From NCBI RefSeq assembly GCF_001649575.2, contig NC_051431.1:17916856-17980855 (forward strand): a DNA stretch of 64,000 nt, given 5' to 3'. Position numbers and translations under genes: made by a program. Under the pieces are notes generated by a model. The model saw only the letters and a program-made list of their open reading frames with translations, had not been told where the DNA came from and made no database searches. Positions 12,183-26,500 of this stretch are shown here, piece by piece. Position 1 is the stretch's first letter, and each line of letters starts with the position of its first letter. This DNA comes from Kryptolebias marmoratus (Eukaryota; Chordata; Actinopteri; Cyprinodontiformes; Rivulidae).

Positions 12183-14759
12183 TGTGGCCCAATTACTCTC
12201 AATATCACAGACATAAGTCAGTGAATATATTTTATTTTACTCTAAGTGGCAGGTATAATCTAAGAAAAAGTAGCAACCAATAAATTTAAGATTTAACAAA
12301 AAAAAAGCATGTTTATCAGTATTGAAAAGTTTATTTGAAAAAAGTTACATGCTTGACAAAGAAAAATCAATACTCTGAACCCAGTATGCAGAGCATGCTT
12401 ATTTTGTGGTTTCTCCACAGACCAGTGAAGCGTTTCTCCTGCTTGTGGTTTCATAGATTTGTGGTTTTGTCCAAGTATGAATCAATGTGACATGTATGGA
12501 TTCATGCACTTCAATATAATTATCAGTTACTGTTTCTGTGTGTCTCAGTAGTTCATTTTTCAATATAATGTCATTATCAATTACGTGAACGCATCTAATC
12601 CCTAAATAGAGAATTAGACTCGGAGAAACCTTTCAGTAGTTAGTACCTTATCAGCTTAGCAGAGGAAAAGCAGCGCAAACCTTTCTAGGGTTAAACCAAA
12701 TTGAATTTACAATTAAAGCAAAAATTACTGGTATTAGCTGCAATTGGATTCAGCAACAAAAATCCATGCATCTCTGATTTATGTAAGAATGCATCATATC
12801 ACAAAGAAATACACACAGTGAGAAGAACAATCCCATATCTCAGACAGATTTATTTCTCAGTCATCACTTTATAACAGTCTGGTTCATGGTAACTCTCCAA
12901 GCACAAAAAAACACAATGAGACTCCAAATGGGTCTGGGAAGTTTCTCCAGCAGTTTTATTTTTTATTTCCAGTATGTATTTTTCAAGGTCAAAAGTTTGA
13001 GGTGCATAGTCATGAAGGGAGCATGAGGCAAACATAGTTACAAAGACAGACAAACAGCTGAACATTCACAGGAAAGTCGACCCAGGAAAACAGGGCTGCA
13101 GATTCGCTTTGCTTGTGTGTTTAAGTTGACTATAGTGATTTCAGCAAACTACCGGGGATTACTACTCTTGGGTTCTATCATTTGCACAAGGTTTATGGTC
13201 CTAAATTGCTTGCAATAACATGTTGAGATATAAATTCGTAGTCTTTATTAAGACAGAAGGATGCTTTACAGCCTGTTGATGTGTAAAAAAAGAAAAAGAA
13301 AATCAAGATACTGCTGTCAGAAAATATGGAGAGGTCAGTGTGGGCCTGTGTTTAATATTCCAACCTCCAGCTAGCTTGTCTTGATCTTAGATATTCAGTC
13401 AAGAGTTGCTGAAGGCAGTTTGTTTGGCATGTAATGTCACATCGAAAGACAAGTCTCAACATGAATCGTAGTGTGGTCATCACTACCAATAATTACAATA
13501 TTTACCTGTCAGAATGATAGCAAAGGAAACCTGTTTCTGCCAAATCAAGAGCACATCATCATATCATTTCATCTTCATGTTAATTAGCACTCCTTGTAAG
13601 ATTTTTAATTTTTTTTTTTTTTATGGTTTGGTCTTTTGATCTATATGAAATTGAGCTGCAACTAAATGTTATCACCCCTTTTGATCAACTGCCAGTTTTC
13701 CTAATTAAAAAAAGTGTTCAGTCTATAAAATGTCCAAAAATCAGTCACAAAAAAATGCTCATTACAATTTCTCTAAACAGAAAATCGTGTTACTAAATGT
13801 CTTGTTCCTTGAATGTAGCGAAATATCGGGGGGGGGGGGGGAAGAAAATAGCAGAACCCTCCAAAGTGGAAACATTTTAAAAACATTTTACTTGAGCAAT
13901 TACTTAGATTATTAAACAGGTATTAAAATATTTGGCAGTTTCTTGTTTTCTTGACCAATTGGTTAAGTACCTAATCATCGCAGCTGTGGTGTGGAATGTG
14001 GGAGGCAGAGAGTCGATGTTAAACTTTTGGACTGGCAGTGTGACATTCACCTGCTGCACATACCAAAGGTGTATAAAGTAATACCGCATACAATTTTGTA
14101 TTTAAATGGCATTACTATAGCGGTTAAGAGTATTACAACGGCCTGTAGGAAAGTACTTTGTGAGTTATGGGTCATATAGTAACGGTGATGTAAGAACAGC
14201 AGACATGAGACTCTTGGACTGGCAGTGTGAGTTTCAGCCGCTCTGGCAGTAAGAACGATGCTAACTATTGTTGAGAATCGGAGTTGTCAATCAGGAAATG
14301 AAACACTTTGTTTTTATAGTGAACAATGTTACATTAAAGCTCAAAATTTACACGATGTTTAAAAATGCTCACTGTGGCTGACAAATGTCAGCAATCTGCC
14401 TTTTTTTTCTTTTTTTAAATAAATTGATACATGTATTTCCCCCCAAATATTTTCTGTAAACACATTTTCTTTATACATGTTCATATCTCTTTAGTTTGGC
14501 ACAGAGATATAAGTTAAACATGAATCTAGTTGCGCTACATGAAGCAACTGCAATAAATGCATCACTAAGTATAATCACTGTGGAAAATGCTAATGATTTC
14601 ATCACATTGCTAATTAATTAAACTTATTTATCTTACAATATCAGTGATGTTTTTTTTTAAATTCTGCAGTCCTAATTATACAAATCATTATATGCAACTT
14701 ACGTATTTCATTGCCTTGCAGTGCAGGGGAGATTATCTAATGTGTTGCATGTTTATTTA

Positions 14760-14773
14760 CCACTAGGTGGCAA
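14760..14773 (+). promoter_or_regulatory. CTCF-like motif, plus orientation
   Basis: CCACTAGGTGGCAA, a strong match to the CTCF core, one mismatch at the last base. Confidence 0.5.
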
Positions 14774-17384
14774 TCATCTTGTAGCTTCTGTGCTGTTTTA
14801 CACCACTGCAGCTTCCAGTCCACAGCTTTCTGTACTGCAGCAGTCGCTTCAAGCAGCTGACCTCAAGAGTCATGTGAGCTTCAGGAGAGATGCTTCTCAG
14901 AGGAGGTGAGTATTCAGATCAGATAATCAAGGATGGAAACAACAACAACAACAACAACATGTTTTGAAAAAGGAGATCCTGACATTGCTTTTGGTCACAT
15001 AAGAAAGTAGTGGCGTTAACTAGTTTAAATGGCGTAAAGTCATGAAGCATTATTTTATCTCACCATCTCTAAATCAGATCACCATTCTACACTGTCATCC
15101 TACCCACTGGTCTTGGTTTGATGGTCAGATTTTGATGGACAGATATGTCTCTCGTATTATTTTGTCATTTCAATTGAACAATGTAACAAGAGATGTGTTA
15201 TAATTTCCTGTTCGGGTTAATGGGCCTCGTTTCAGGAAGCAAAAAGATCAAATTAGAGTTAAAAAAAGAAAACAAAAAAAGAAAACACCAATGGGCACAT
15301 TAAAGAAAATAAACCCATAATATCTGTGTTAAATTAGCTAAGGCATTTGCATTGCCTGTGTAAGGTACTATTAGGTTGATGTACGTGTGAGAGAAGTACG
15401 GTAACAAACAGATCAAGTCCACAATATTGCTTTTACCTACAGGAAGACATAAGATGTAGAATTGCACCTTCTTCACCGATTAATCTGTAAATGAAGGGTT
15501 TAACAAGTGTGCAAGTGTGCGTTTGTGTTTGTGTGTGTGTATGTGCGTGTGTGGAACATCCCTACATCCATAACATTCACATTTTTTAGAGCATAACACA
15601 GACAACGAATTACTATATACAATACACTGCACAGTTGTTGCATTGTTAGTGGCTATTACAGTACTCTTAGTAGAAATCACAATCTAATCCCTATCCCAGT
15701 TCTATGGAACTAAGGATTTCCGATTCCATTTATACCCAGCAATAAAATTCCACTTGGACTATAGTGTGCACTTTAAATTACCCAGCAAGCAACGTTTCAA
15801 ACCATCTCGTTTCTCATTTTACTCTTTATCATCTCCCGTTTTTGAAGCATTCGCATTGTATCTGTGCACTGAATGAAAGCTGATTGCCGGTCTGAGACAC
15901 ATTGATCCAGATGGTTTTCAAGTGAACACATCTGTCTCCTTAAGACCTTAAAAACAACCAAAAGTCTTTTCAGAACCTATCATCTCGCTCTGCCAAACAG
16001 GATCTGCTTCACAGTCAAAATGGCGTTCCACAAAGTTGGTGGACCTATTTTGGGGCGGCAAAAATATTCACCGCGGCTCACTGGTGAATTAAACCAAGAA
16101 AATTGCAATAAATTTGAGGGATTAAAAGCAAAGGACATCAGTTGTCTTGCGCAGTGTTTGGTAGATGCTAAAACCGCAATCAGATTTCAATCAGCCTCTT
16201 TTGAAGCCATTATTGCGGCAGCTGTCGTTTCCATTCAGTCAAACCGTAACAAATCCAAATTCATGCCCATACAAGTTCCTGAAACAATCAGACGGTCAGT
16301 CAGTGTGTGACTTTAAAGTGTTTGAAACTCTAGATAAACTTCTGCACAGGGAATCCTATGCTAAATGTAAATGGAAACGCAATTTGTTCTAGCCGATGCA
16401 AACCGGTTTGATGTAAATAGACGGTCCTAATGTTGGAGAGACATTAGTGTGGCGTAGATACATACATCAATACAATGAGACATGCCTTGGACAGGCACAT
16501 CAATAAAGTGCCTTTTAACAGTTATTGCATAATTTGATGTCTGCCTTATTGCTTCCACTGAAAGCAAGAGGGGCAATGCACATTCCTACGTAAGAGAGCA
16601 GCAGGCGAACATAGAGAACAATGAAAAAAGAAAAAAATATATATATTTAAAATTTTACTATTTAAGAATCTATTTTCAGTCACATAGTCAAAAATGAGTG
16701 ACAACATGTAAAAATGTTTGGGTTTTGTGACTCAAGTTTCTCCACGAGATCAGTCCTGTGACTTTCCACAAAGTCAGTTTGACCTTTAGATGCCAGCATA
16801 GTTCCCTGTGGAATCAAAGTGACTCGGAGTATTTATGTCCTTGACTAAACACGGAGTTACGAATGCAAGTCTGGCAGATCACCTCTGCCTGTTTGAAAGA
16901 AGGGACCTTGTGCCGTAAACCACAACGAATGGGGGCTCCAGTTTCATGCGAGCCTTTCAACACTAAGTTCTTGCTTGTTAACTCGTGCCACACAATGAAA
17001 TGGGGAGTGCGTTGACTTTACGGTTGAGAAGGAAGTTCTAAATGTTGCTTCAGCCATGCTCCAACATGTATTTTTGAGTATATGTAAGTCGGTATTTTTG
17101 TCTTACTCTTTCAATTTGCATGCAACAACAACTAATAAGCAATAAAACCTGTTCAAAGTTTTAATGCTTAGACTTAAGTAATATTTAGAAAGTTAACGCA
17201 CACGTCGTAAAATCTTTTGTGCTAAAAGGTTTTGATTATAGTTAACACTTATTGTTTGTTCTGAAGTGGACTAAGCTAAATTTGGGCTACGGCAATTTTC
17301 CCAATAAGCTTTTCCTAGACCTCAACAGGAAACATCGTGGGGTTAGGAAAAGATGATAGGGTCTAAGCATCTGAACAGAAGGCC

Positions 17385-17480
17385 ATTGGACTTCTTTTTT
17401 TTTTGGTTCCTGAAGATGTTTCACTTCTTAACAGAACGGTTTTCTACTGTTCTAACAATGGGTGAGTTTTAGGAACCACA
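17385..17480. repeat. Fragment of a dispersed teleost repeat
   Basis: Contains a TTGGTTCCTGAAGATGTTTCACTT-like phrase related to the pieces at 17745-17905 and 30135-30255 (a GATGTTTCAC / GAGAAGCAAAACG theme). The family is familiar from fish genomes, but I am not certain of its class; a Penelope-like origin is one possibility. Confidence 0.4.
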
Positions 17481-17744
17481 AATGAAAATCCAGTCAATTT
17501 CAGTGATTAAGATTAATACAGAAAATTGGAAAGACAGAAGGGGTAAACTCACTAGGACTTTGGAAGCATTAACTGTACTTTATCATGATTCCTTCAATTC
17601 CTAATTTAAGCTGCAATACTTTTGAAGTAATGAAACTACAACTACATAAAAAAACACATTTAACATAAAGCATATTAAATACATGGCTAATGCTATCATG
17701 TCGAATCACTGGAGGTTTGTGTCTTTATTTCTTGATGTTATTTC

Positions 17745-17905
17745 TCTTCTCATCTGACAAGCTTTCTCAGTTCAACAAAACTGAAGAGCTTAACTGAGAA
17801 ATCTCCTCGGATGAGAAGCAAAACGCCTTTAAGAATAACAAAGTAGTCCAGCTGCTTTTGATTCAACGTGTTAGGATTACCACGTCCTGGATGACTGAGA
17901 ATCCA
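17745..17905. repeat. Fragment of a dispersed teleost repeat
   Basis: CGGATGAGAAGCAAAACGCC, then AGTCCAGCTGCTTTTGATTC and CCTGGATGACTGAGAATCC. This is the order seen in a common fish repeat whose consensus reads 'gatgagaggtgaaacgtcttcaag'. Class not assigned. Confidence 0.55.
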
Positions 17906-20454
17906 GCATACTTTGGTAAATGCATTCTTACTGCATTGTTCCAAGAAAGTTATATTATACATGTCACATGAAAGAAATGATCAAATATCACTTCATTGGC
18001 AGGCTCAGTAATTTAAGAAAGTAAAGAAAACCTATAAAACTAAAAATCGAAGGTTACACAACTATGCTGCTCACACTCATCTTTCTGAACTCAGGTTTAT
18101 TTCCGTGTATCCTTTGAGGAGGACTGTAGGAAAATAACTGAGCATTGCTTTAAAAGTCGCAGCCAAGTAGAAAGAAATATCTATTATTATGTATTATTAT
18201 AGCCTAGCATATTTTATGTGAAAGAAGGCAATAAAGAAACTTAGAAACTACTTTTCTTAGCATCTAAAGAATGTCAACCAGCTATTTTCATCAGTATAAT
18301 TTTGAACCACATAAAATAAAAAAAAAGAATATCTGTTTAGACCCACTGAAACTATTGTCTAGTTTTGTAATACAAAAAAGTAACATAAATCTATGGTTAT
18401 GAATATAAATTTTGCAATGAAATAAAAACTCAATTTAATATTTTACATGTTTAACCTGAAAGTCTTTACATTCTTTTCCAGTGATCTGTCTGCTGAAGTT
18501 GCATTATTTAACTTGTTTGGCATGTGGCGTATATGCTTATTTTTTATTTTTTTTGAGGAATGTCCCGAGTCAATCGCAAGAACTCATGAAGACATTTTTC
18601 AGTGAATGATATTGAATTAGTTGCCACACTCCGCTCCCAGTCTCTGTAGTTTACCTACTGTCTATGGTTTTACATCAGCCTCGATGCAATATGGCTGCCA
18701 GATGATGTACTTTTGCAACATTTTAAAATACAAAACAAGGACTGTTCAGTAGCTACTTGCTACATTAACAGTTCAGGTATTTCTCTTGGCAGTAGTAATA
18801 GAGCTGCATCCAAAACCATTAATTTGACATCTAAACAAAATCTTGATCAGGACATCCCTAGTATGTTGTGTTTTTAAGATATGTTATTAAGATTATTAGC
18901 TAGCCATCTGGAAGTCAAGTTTTTGCAGATGAAACAGGTTTGATCATTTGAATTTGTTTTTGCGTTAAAACCATAGAATTGCTGCTGCCACAAAGGTAAA
19001 ACAAACAAACAAAGAAAAACACTAACTCCTCTGTAAGGTGTATTCAATTGCATGACTAAATCTGGGAAATTCTGACATATTCATGCATTTTGGATTTGTG
19101 TTAAATTCTCTCTGAGTTATACTATCTCACTGATACCTGCGAGTCAAAACGGTAAAGGTTCCCATTTGAACACCCTGACCTGGGTAGAAGGAATTTATTT
19201 GTTGCAATGATAGAAGGTGCATGTACAAGAGTTTAAAGCACTTCAAGCTGCTTTGGAGGATTAAATGGGAGAATTCCAACACATAACGCAATGTTCCTGT
19301 ATTGCAGTGAAACATGTACTCATATGAAGTTATAGAAAATGTGCACATGCTAAAAATGCATTGGTTAATAGTCTGAAGCAGCATGATTAAGTTCATTCCT
19401 TTCTACAGGGAGCTGGGTGGTTTGGGGATTGTCTTTGATGAGGATTAGGGTATCATTATTATTATCATTAATAGTATTATTTATTTCTGTGTTTTTTTTA
19501 TCCTCCCATCAGCAGAGGGAGCAGAAGCAGAACAGGCACCTGTGTTTATCTAAAGCAAAATAAGAAAATCTGTGCAGAATTGGATCCTCCTGTCACCCAG
19601 GGAAAGCCCAGCCATCAGCATTAAGTTCTGTCACAATATCCTAAAACGATTAATAAACAAATATTGTTGAATGTTTGCAGAAACCATGAAAGCAGAAATT
19701 CAAAACATTAAAAAAACGTAGAGCTTGGTAAGCTGTTGTTAAAACCCTCAGTCATGAAGTATCTAGCCCTCATTATCAAAACAATTTACAAAATGTGTGT
19801 GTATTTTTGTTTCCGTAAGTTTTTGATTGGCAAATTAATTCATGAACCAACCATAATTGTTGTCTAGATTAGATTCATAAATGGATTCGTGTCTGTTTTA
19901 GACGTGCATTTTAGGACGTTTGTGCTGTTCATCTAGGCAGTTTAAAGAATGTGGCAATTTATTTTGCTGTCAAAGTGTGTCTGCAGTTTGTTTGTTTGAC
20001 TTCAGGTTAGAACCAAATGTGTAGTAAACCTCTGAGACTAAACTCAAACAGTGGGAGGCAAAATTTGAAACTTGTTGAAAACAATAACATACCCTGAAAC
20101 ATCTAATCTGAGGTAAAATAATTGTTATAACACTAACAAAGTGCGCTCATTTAAAATATAGGTTATTTAGAACTATCCTGTATTTAAAAACGCTAAGGGA
20201 AAAGTGAAATAAAATCTCAAGAAAGTAGAGGTGCAGAGGAGAATTTTCGAACTGACGTTTGGGCTTTCGTGTTGGTAAGAGAGTGATCCATGCCCTTTTC
20301 ACACTTCTCAAATCTCAAGCATGGTTTAAAGTAGACACTTCAAGTTGTGTTACTGAGAGTCTACTAAAATAAAAACAGTCTGGTGAACTCCTTCTCTGAG
20401 CACGCCCATTTGTCTAATGTATATACAAACATACAGACATACTTTGCATTTCAC

Positions 20455-20548
20455 TTAAGCCTTTGGTGTCCCTTTGTTGTCAGCTTTGGCTCCTGAAAGT
20501 CCATTTTCTGTGTTGTCATTCCCTGAGGAGCTCACCAGGCACTCTTTA
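20455..20548 (-). CDS. scn4b: scn4b exon 5: cytoplasmic tail and stop
   Basis: Too short and too split to show as a stand-alone reading frame. The acceptor is CCTCTGCAG|TAAAGAG; the first T completes Asn203. The next 30 codons include KECLVSSSGNDNTENG, essentially identical to the mammalian beta-4 tail, then end GTPKA and TAA (20455-20457). The extreme identity to the known tail plus exact phase make the exon secure. Confidence 0.93.
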
Positions 20549-23500
20549 CTGCAGAGGACGGAGAAAGGAAAGGTTGAGATAAGGGAGAAGCAAAAGATTG
20601 ATTGAGACTTTCCTTTGTAAACACAAAGCAGTCACACAAGGACTTAATCGTTCTAAAAATATTTCTGCCAATTATCCAGACATTTCACCAATCTCTAAGA
20701 GTCACATTTAGATGGTATTGAAGACCTTCCGTGTTACAGGATGTGATCTTGAAAAAAATCAGAAATGCCTGCATTGTGCCCAACATTCCCTAATAAATTT
20801 GCTCAAAACAAAGTTGAGAAACTATTGAAAAAAGCAAATAGTTTCAAAAATGTTGTCATTATAAAATGTAGTTTCATTTTTTTTTTAAGTTCTTTGATGT
20901 TTTGTCTCAGTCATTTTTATTTCACAATATATAGCGCCTCTGGTCTGCAGGAAAATAAAAAGTGGTGGCAGGAAAACTTTTATCAATTTGATTTTTGTGA
21001 AAAACAACTCATTGTTCAAGTTATCGAGCAATAACGTTTATTTTTGTTCTATTCTTTGTGCAACAAGGTGCACCGCAACAACGGTACATACTGTGCATTT
21101 ACTTCTGAGGATAGATTAGAACTGCAGGCACTAAGCCACAATCACAAGAAGATGAATTTCATTTACTTCAATTGCCTTTTCTGTATGTGTTTAAGATTTA
21201 ATTTAAAAATGTAATACATTTTTCTGATCTTAATCTAATCTAAATCCAAGCATTTTATATTACTGAAAAAAACTATTTTAAACTAGATTATATGCAGATA
21301 AAAAAGTATAATTTTAATAATAATTTCTAAACCTTGGCTGGGCTGACACTAAATAAGCCATAAATGAGTCACTATGGAACAGAGAAAAAGTCAAAGGCTA
21401 AAGTGAGGGTGTTTTAACAAAATGCGAAAGACAATACAGCTGGTAAATAAATAAATAAAAAAACTAATAAAAACAGCTTCAGAAATATTATTACTTTCAT
21501 TATGACATATTTTAGTGTTATTGGCATAGAGCTGCTGTTTGTTCTGCCCAATGTCAATATAATTTTGTAATCATCATTGCAAAAAAAAAAAAAAAAACAA
21601 TATGTCATTCACATTTGTAAACATCAGTGCAGCAGACTACTACAGCTGACAAATACAGACAATGATGTTTTTGATGAAAAAGCTACAATCTTTCAGGTAT
21701 GAAGATTAATCCCCAAGGCTCTATTACTGGTCAGTTATATACTCACTTCTTTTCGGTGTCCTTTCTTAGAAAATGAACAACCAAGGCCTTAATCACCATA
21801 ATGATGATAACTAAGCCAATGACTCCACCCAGGGCTGAGACTATAATGATAGTCAATGTATTGTCAACCTCCCTCACTGAAAAGAGAGAGGCAGAGCGTA
21901 AACTTGAGGATATCCAAAGTAATAGTACAGCATTAACAAGAGTGACAAAAAACAGCAATAGTCTTGTTGGGCTGAATTATATAAAGCTGAATGTTGTTCC
22001 AGGTTTATGCAAGTCAGGACATTGGTCACATACTTTGGTCGACCACTGTAATGTTGAAGGTGGCACTGTGGTTGCGGTTCTTCTCTTTTGGGTTTCGGGC
22101 GAAACAGATGTACTCTCCCTGATCATCAAAGGTTATATTCCACAACAGGATAGAGATGTTGTTGGTCTTTGAGGAGCCAACGAACTCAACACGATCATGG
22201 TAAACACGGACTTTCGGCTCCACCTTCTCCGTAGGAATCTCTGCTTCACATAACTGCACACACAGGCATCTATTTAAATAAGCAACATAGACTGTATTTT
22301 TTTTTCTTCTGTGTACTCAGATGCAAAATGCCTTAAATAGAGAGCATCTACATTTTTCTTGTTTTTGTTGCAAGTGGGGTTAAATTTTAAGTTATCAACT
22401 TAGGCAAAGTTAAAATTTGTCACAACATAAAAGGAAAACAAATGTTTTAAAGATGTCTAAAACTTGTGTTTGTTTATGTGTAATATTTACTGCAGCACCA
22501 CAATAAGCTTATCAAGAAAGGAAAATACCATCAAATTTCATGGACAACAACAAATTCTGTAATCCAGAAGGGTATGTAAAGCTCCAGCGAAGTAATTCAA
22601 CTGTTTATCCATAAAACTGTATAAAGTCATACACCCAACAAAGAGGCTTTTCTTGGAAGGATGGACAATATGTCTTTACCATCAGGAAAATATGCCAAAT
22701 ATACCAGAGACCACAATACTCAAGTGAAGCATGGTGGTGGCAGAATCAGACTGTGGCTAATGTTTTTAGTGGCAGGGTCAAATTGGTCAGACTTAAAAGA
22801 AAGACTCATGGTAGTAAATACACTTAAAATCTTCATGAAAATTTCTGAGCAGAAGTTTAGCTGAGCATTAGCTTTTCATACCTTCAAATGAGTCCCATTG
22901 TCATTATACTTCCAGTTGAAGTAGAGGTTTTGGATGCCAATACAAGAGGAGTATGTGCAGGGCAGCAAAACTGTGGAGCCATTCATTGCTTCAATGGAAG
23001 AAACTTTACCCGTCGACACCTCCAGTCCACCTACACACCATACACCTGATAATTGAAGAAGAAGAGAAAAAAAAGGAATAAGGTTAAAAACAAGGGGGAC
23101 ATTTTCGATTATGATAATACATAGCCCAAAAAAAGTAAAACCAAGAAAAAAAGAAAGCACATTTGCAAAACCAAAACAACACACTCCAGAGGTGGCTTAT
23201 AGAGAGGGTGTCAGCATTCTTTAGCCAGACTGAGTACTCAGTCCATAAGAAATCAGATTTTAACAGATCACTTTCTTGAAATCCCGTATATGTTTCACAG
23301 TGGATTATATTCATGTTAATGGAAGGTGGGAAAGACGGCAGTAAATCCTGGAGCTTTTTCAGAATACCATTGCCAGGAAAGGAGAGTGTAACTTTAATAA
23401 AGTGGCTCACATTTCTAATTATGGAGTTACTGACACTATAATGTCCTTTCATGCTTTTTAGGGCAGTTCAAACGAGCCTCTCTGTCCCAGACAAGCACAA

Positions 23501-26500
23501 TGTTTACCACTTGTCGATAAAGGGCTGCATCTAAAATTTGCAACAGTGAGGTGCAATGATCATTTCATTTCCTCCACTGTGGGCTCTCCTGCAGAAAAAA
23601 AATGAAGTGACAGTAACTTCTCTGGTGAAATCCTCCATCAAAACCTTGCAGCAGTTGGAAGACACATTTATTATTTGAGGGGTCTTCATGGTGCAGTCCC
23701 AGATTTACAGATGTGGTTAGTTAGCACCCAGAGACACATCCTCAAGGAAACCAATGTGTAGATGCCCACTGTGAAGAGAGGAGGACTACGTTGCTTCCTA
23801 GTACAGAGGTGCAAAACCATATGAAAGTTATAGACAATGTTGGAATGTTGAGACGTGCCAAGCTCAGCAGTAGCATGTGGGAAATGTTGAGCTTCTGTAC
23901 TACCCAAAAAGATAAAACTGTTTAGATTGCAAATTATTAGGTATAATCTGGGGTAAAAACTCTTTCATTTACAAAAGAAACTGCTTGTCACTTTTCTTTT
24001 TCTTTTGGCATTTAGATCTTGCTGGGTATGTTATGTTGGTTTTGCAACAACAGCTGGTGTAATTCTTAGATTGTTTCTCTGATGTCTCTCCCACACTCTG
24101 GGTCTATTTATAAATTCATAAATGCTCTCGACGGCGCTGATCTGCTCAGGATCACATTGCACTTGGACATGGTTAGAGTACATGTTGCTGTCTGTCTGTG
24201 TCTGTCTGTCTGTGAAAGCTTTATATCAACTTATGTGTTTGAAATGATCATATTCACACAGCACACTGTTTATAGTTTGTTGTGTTTAGTAAAATCAGTG
24301 TTTACTATTACATATTGGTGTTAAAAATTCTTCTATAACAAGATGACATGGACTGCATTTTAATGCTCATTTTGAACTTTCATCCTACAGTTGATAGTGA
24401 TTACTGCAATTACATTGTTGGTTGTTAGAAAGTACACCAATGCTAAATGTAAAAAAGAATAAACTTAAGCAAACTAAACAAGTAATCAACTATTCCAATA
24501 CATTTCCTAGAAATACCACAAATTATGAGCAATCATGTCAGTTAATTATTGTTTATTTAACAATGTATTTTCTCATTGTACCACTTTACACATTACCACA
24601 GTCAAGTTACCTGATTGGCCACTGTCTTCCAGTCTTCCATCATGGTCAGTTATTCTATATTGACCAATTAAACATCCTATTTATCTGGTATATTCAGTTG
24701 TTTTTAGTCTATTTTAAACAGTTATTTTACTTTAATCTTACTAAAGTTTGCTCTTCAAAGCAAAAAATTTCAGATTTTCAAATTATCAATAACAAAATTT
24801 TAGTATCTCTAAGCAACTGTTAAAATATAATTTCATATTTGATACATCACTTTAGAAAACAATACACATAAAATATAATTATCGTCACTTGCTAGCTTCT
24901 ATTTTCAAGTTTTATCATTGATTACTTTTTATTATGGTTCTTCTTGAGGGCTATGCAAAGCCATGATGGTGATAGCCCAAAAGCCAAGCTTATTATTTTG
25001 AAACCATATGACCTGAAGGTGATTCACAGTCTGTTGGAGCAGGGATGATGTTCATAATGACGAACCAAATGTAAGTCTGGGCGGCATGTCAGAATAGTGC
25101 TTAGCCTTGTTGTCTCATAGCATGGAGATTGCAGGTTTGCCTCCCAGCCTTTCTGTGTGAACTTTGCATGTTCTCCCCATGCATTTGTGGGTTTTCTGCG
25201 GGTACTCCGGTTTCCTCCCACAGACCATAACATGCATGTTAGAATAATTGCTTACTCCAATATTGTCACTAGACATGAGTAAGAGGTGAATGGTTGACTG
25301 TCTTGTTTGTCTCTGTGATGGACTTGCAACCTGTTCAGGGTGTACCCCACCCCTCATACAATAACCATTGGAGATAGGCACCAGCTCCCCTGCGACCCGT
25401 AAAGAAAAAAGTGCGTAAAGAAAATGGATGGATGAATAAATGGATGTAAGTTTGTAAATATGTGCACATTGCTTGTAAATCCTTTTTGAAGTCTGCTTGC
25501 TTCACAAAAACAAATTTTGTGGGGTGAAAACTTGTGAGAACACTGGTGAAAATCTTCCCTTTAAATGGCTTACACAGTACATGCTCGTCATCAAGTGGAA
25601 GCTTGATTGTTTACATATCTGTGAAGAGTGTCCTCTCTTAAATCTAGAAATAGATTTGATACCTCCATGCTATAAATCTCTGTGCACCACTATCATCTTT
25701 CTCTCCATGCCCCTGTACTTAGCTGCACTCTTCTCTTGTTTTTGCAACATTTTATTTTTTTCACCTTCAGATTCACATACTGGTCCATAACAGCCTTTGC
25801 TTGTATCTACGCAGGGAACACTGATATTCACACTTGTGGATGCGTGTAAATGAGTAATAGGGTGGAATGTTTGATATTTTTAGCTCCACTATCAAGTATC
25901 TCCTTGTCCCAGTTGGGAAACGTCAATATCTGAATCACTGGTGGTAGCAAAAGCAACTGGAAGTGTGCATATGTGTCTATGCTCTTGGATGATTGTCAAG
26001 GTGATTTCTATTTTTTGCCTTTTTTTAATAAGTAGGCCAGATACTGAAGGGTTAATGTATTTCGAAGTGAACCCATAGAGAACTGACAGAGGACACTATT
26101 ACCTCCATCAGGAAAAACACAAAACAAAACAGGAGATTGGAAAGGTGTATGTGGGGGTGGGGGGAATGAAGAAAACTCATGTATAACTGAAAGGGTTACA
26201 GGTATGATTCATGTACGTGAGATTTGCTTTCCAAGGTGAATGAGTGACAGCAGAGCAGAGCATTGCATCAGTAACTCAGTCATTGGAGCTGCTGATGTTG
26301 AAAAATGCAGGTTCATGTTTACACTTGAGATCAACACACTAAATGAAAGTAAGATGATAGCTAAACAAAAAGCTAACAACATGTATCATGATTATCACAT
26401 TTACATGTAGACTTCTGAAGAATTATTACTGATAACCGCTGTGACATAACTCAGCCGTCTCTTTACTGTTAGCCTTGTTTCTTATTGTTCCACATTTTTA

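Larger units (their letters stand above)
11611..20454. other. Non-coding region downstream of scn4b, with repeat fragments
   Basis: Apart from the CTCF-like motifs and dispersed repeat pieces listed separately, I see AT-rich sequence and a 20-bp near-identical direct repeat (14024-14043 and 14211-14230). There is an unsupported 96-codon frame at 16020-16310 and moderately complex stretches near 15700-17050. The part next to 20455 should include the scn4b 3' UTR; the first minus-strand AATAAA is at 19958-19963. Confidence 0.4.

Noticed and set aside
16020..16310. 96-codon plus-strand frame with a good start context (AAAATGG)
   Set aside because: No recognisable domain, no clear splice sites and no neighbours; could be chance in a moderately complex stretch.
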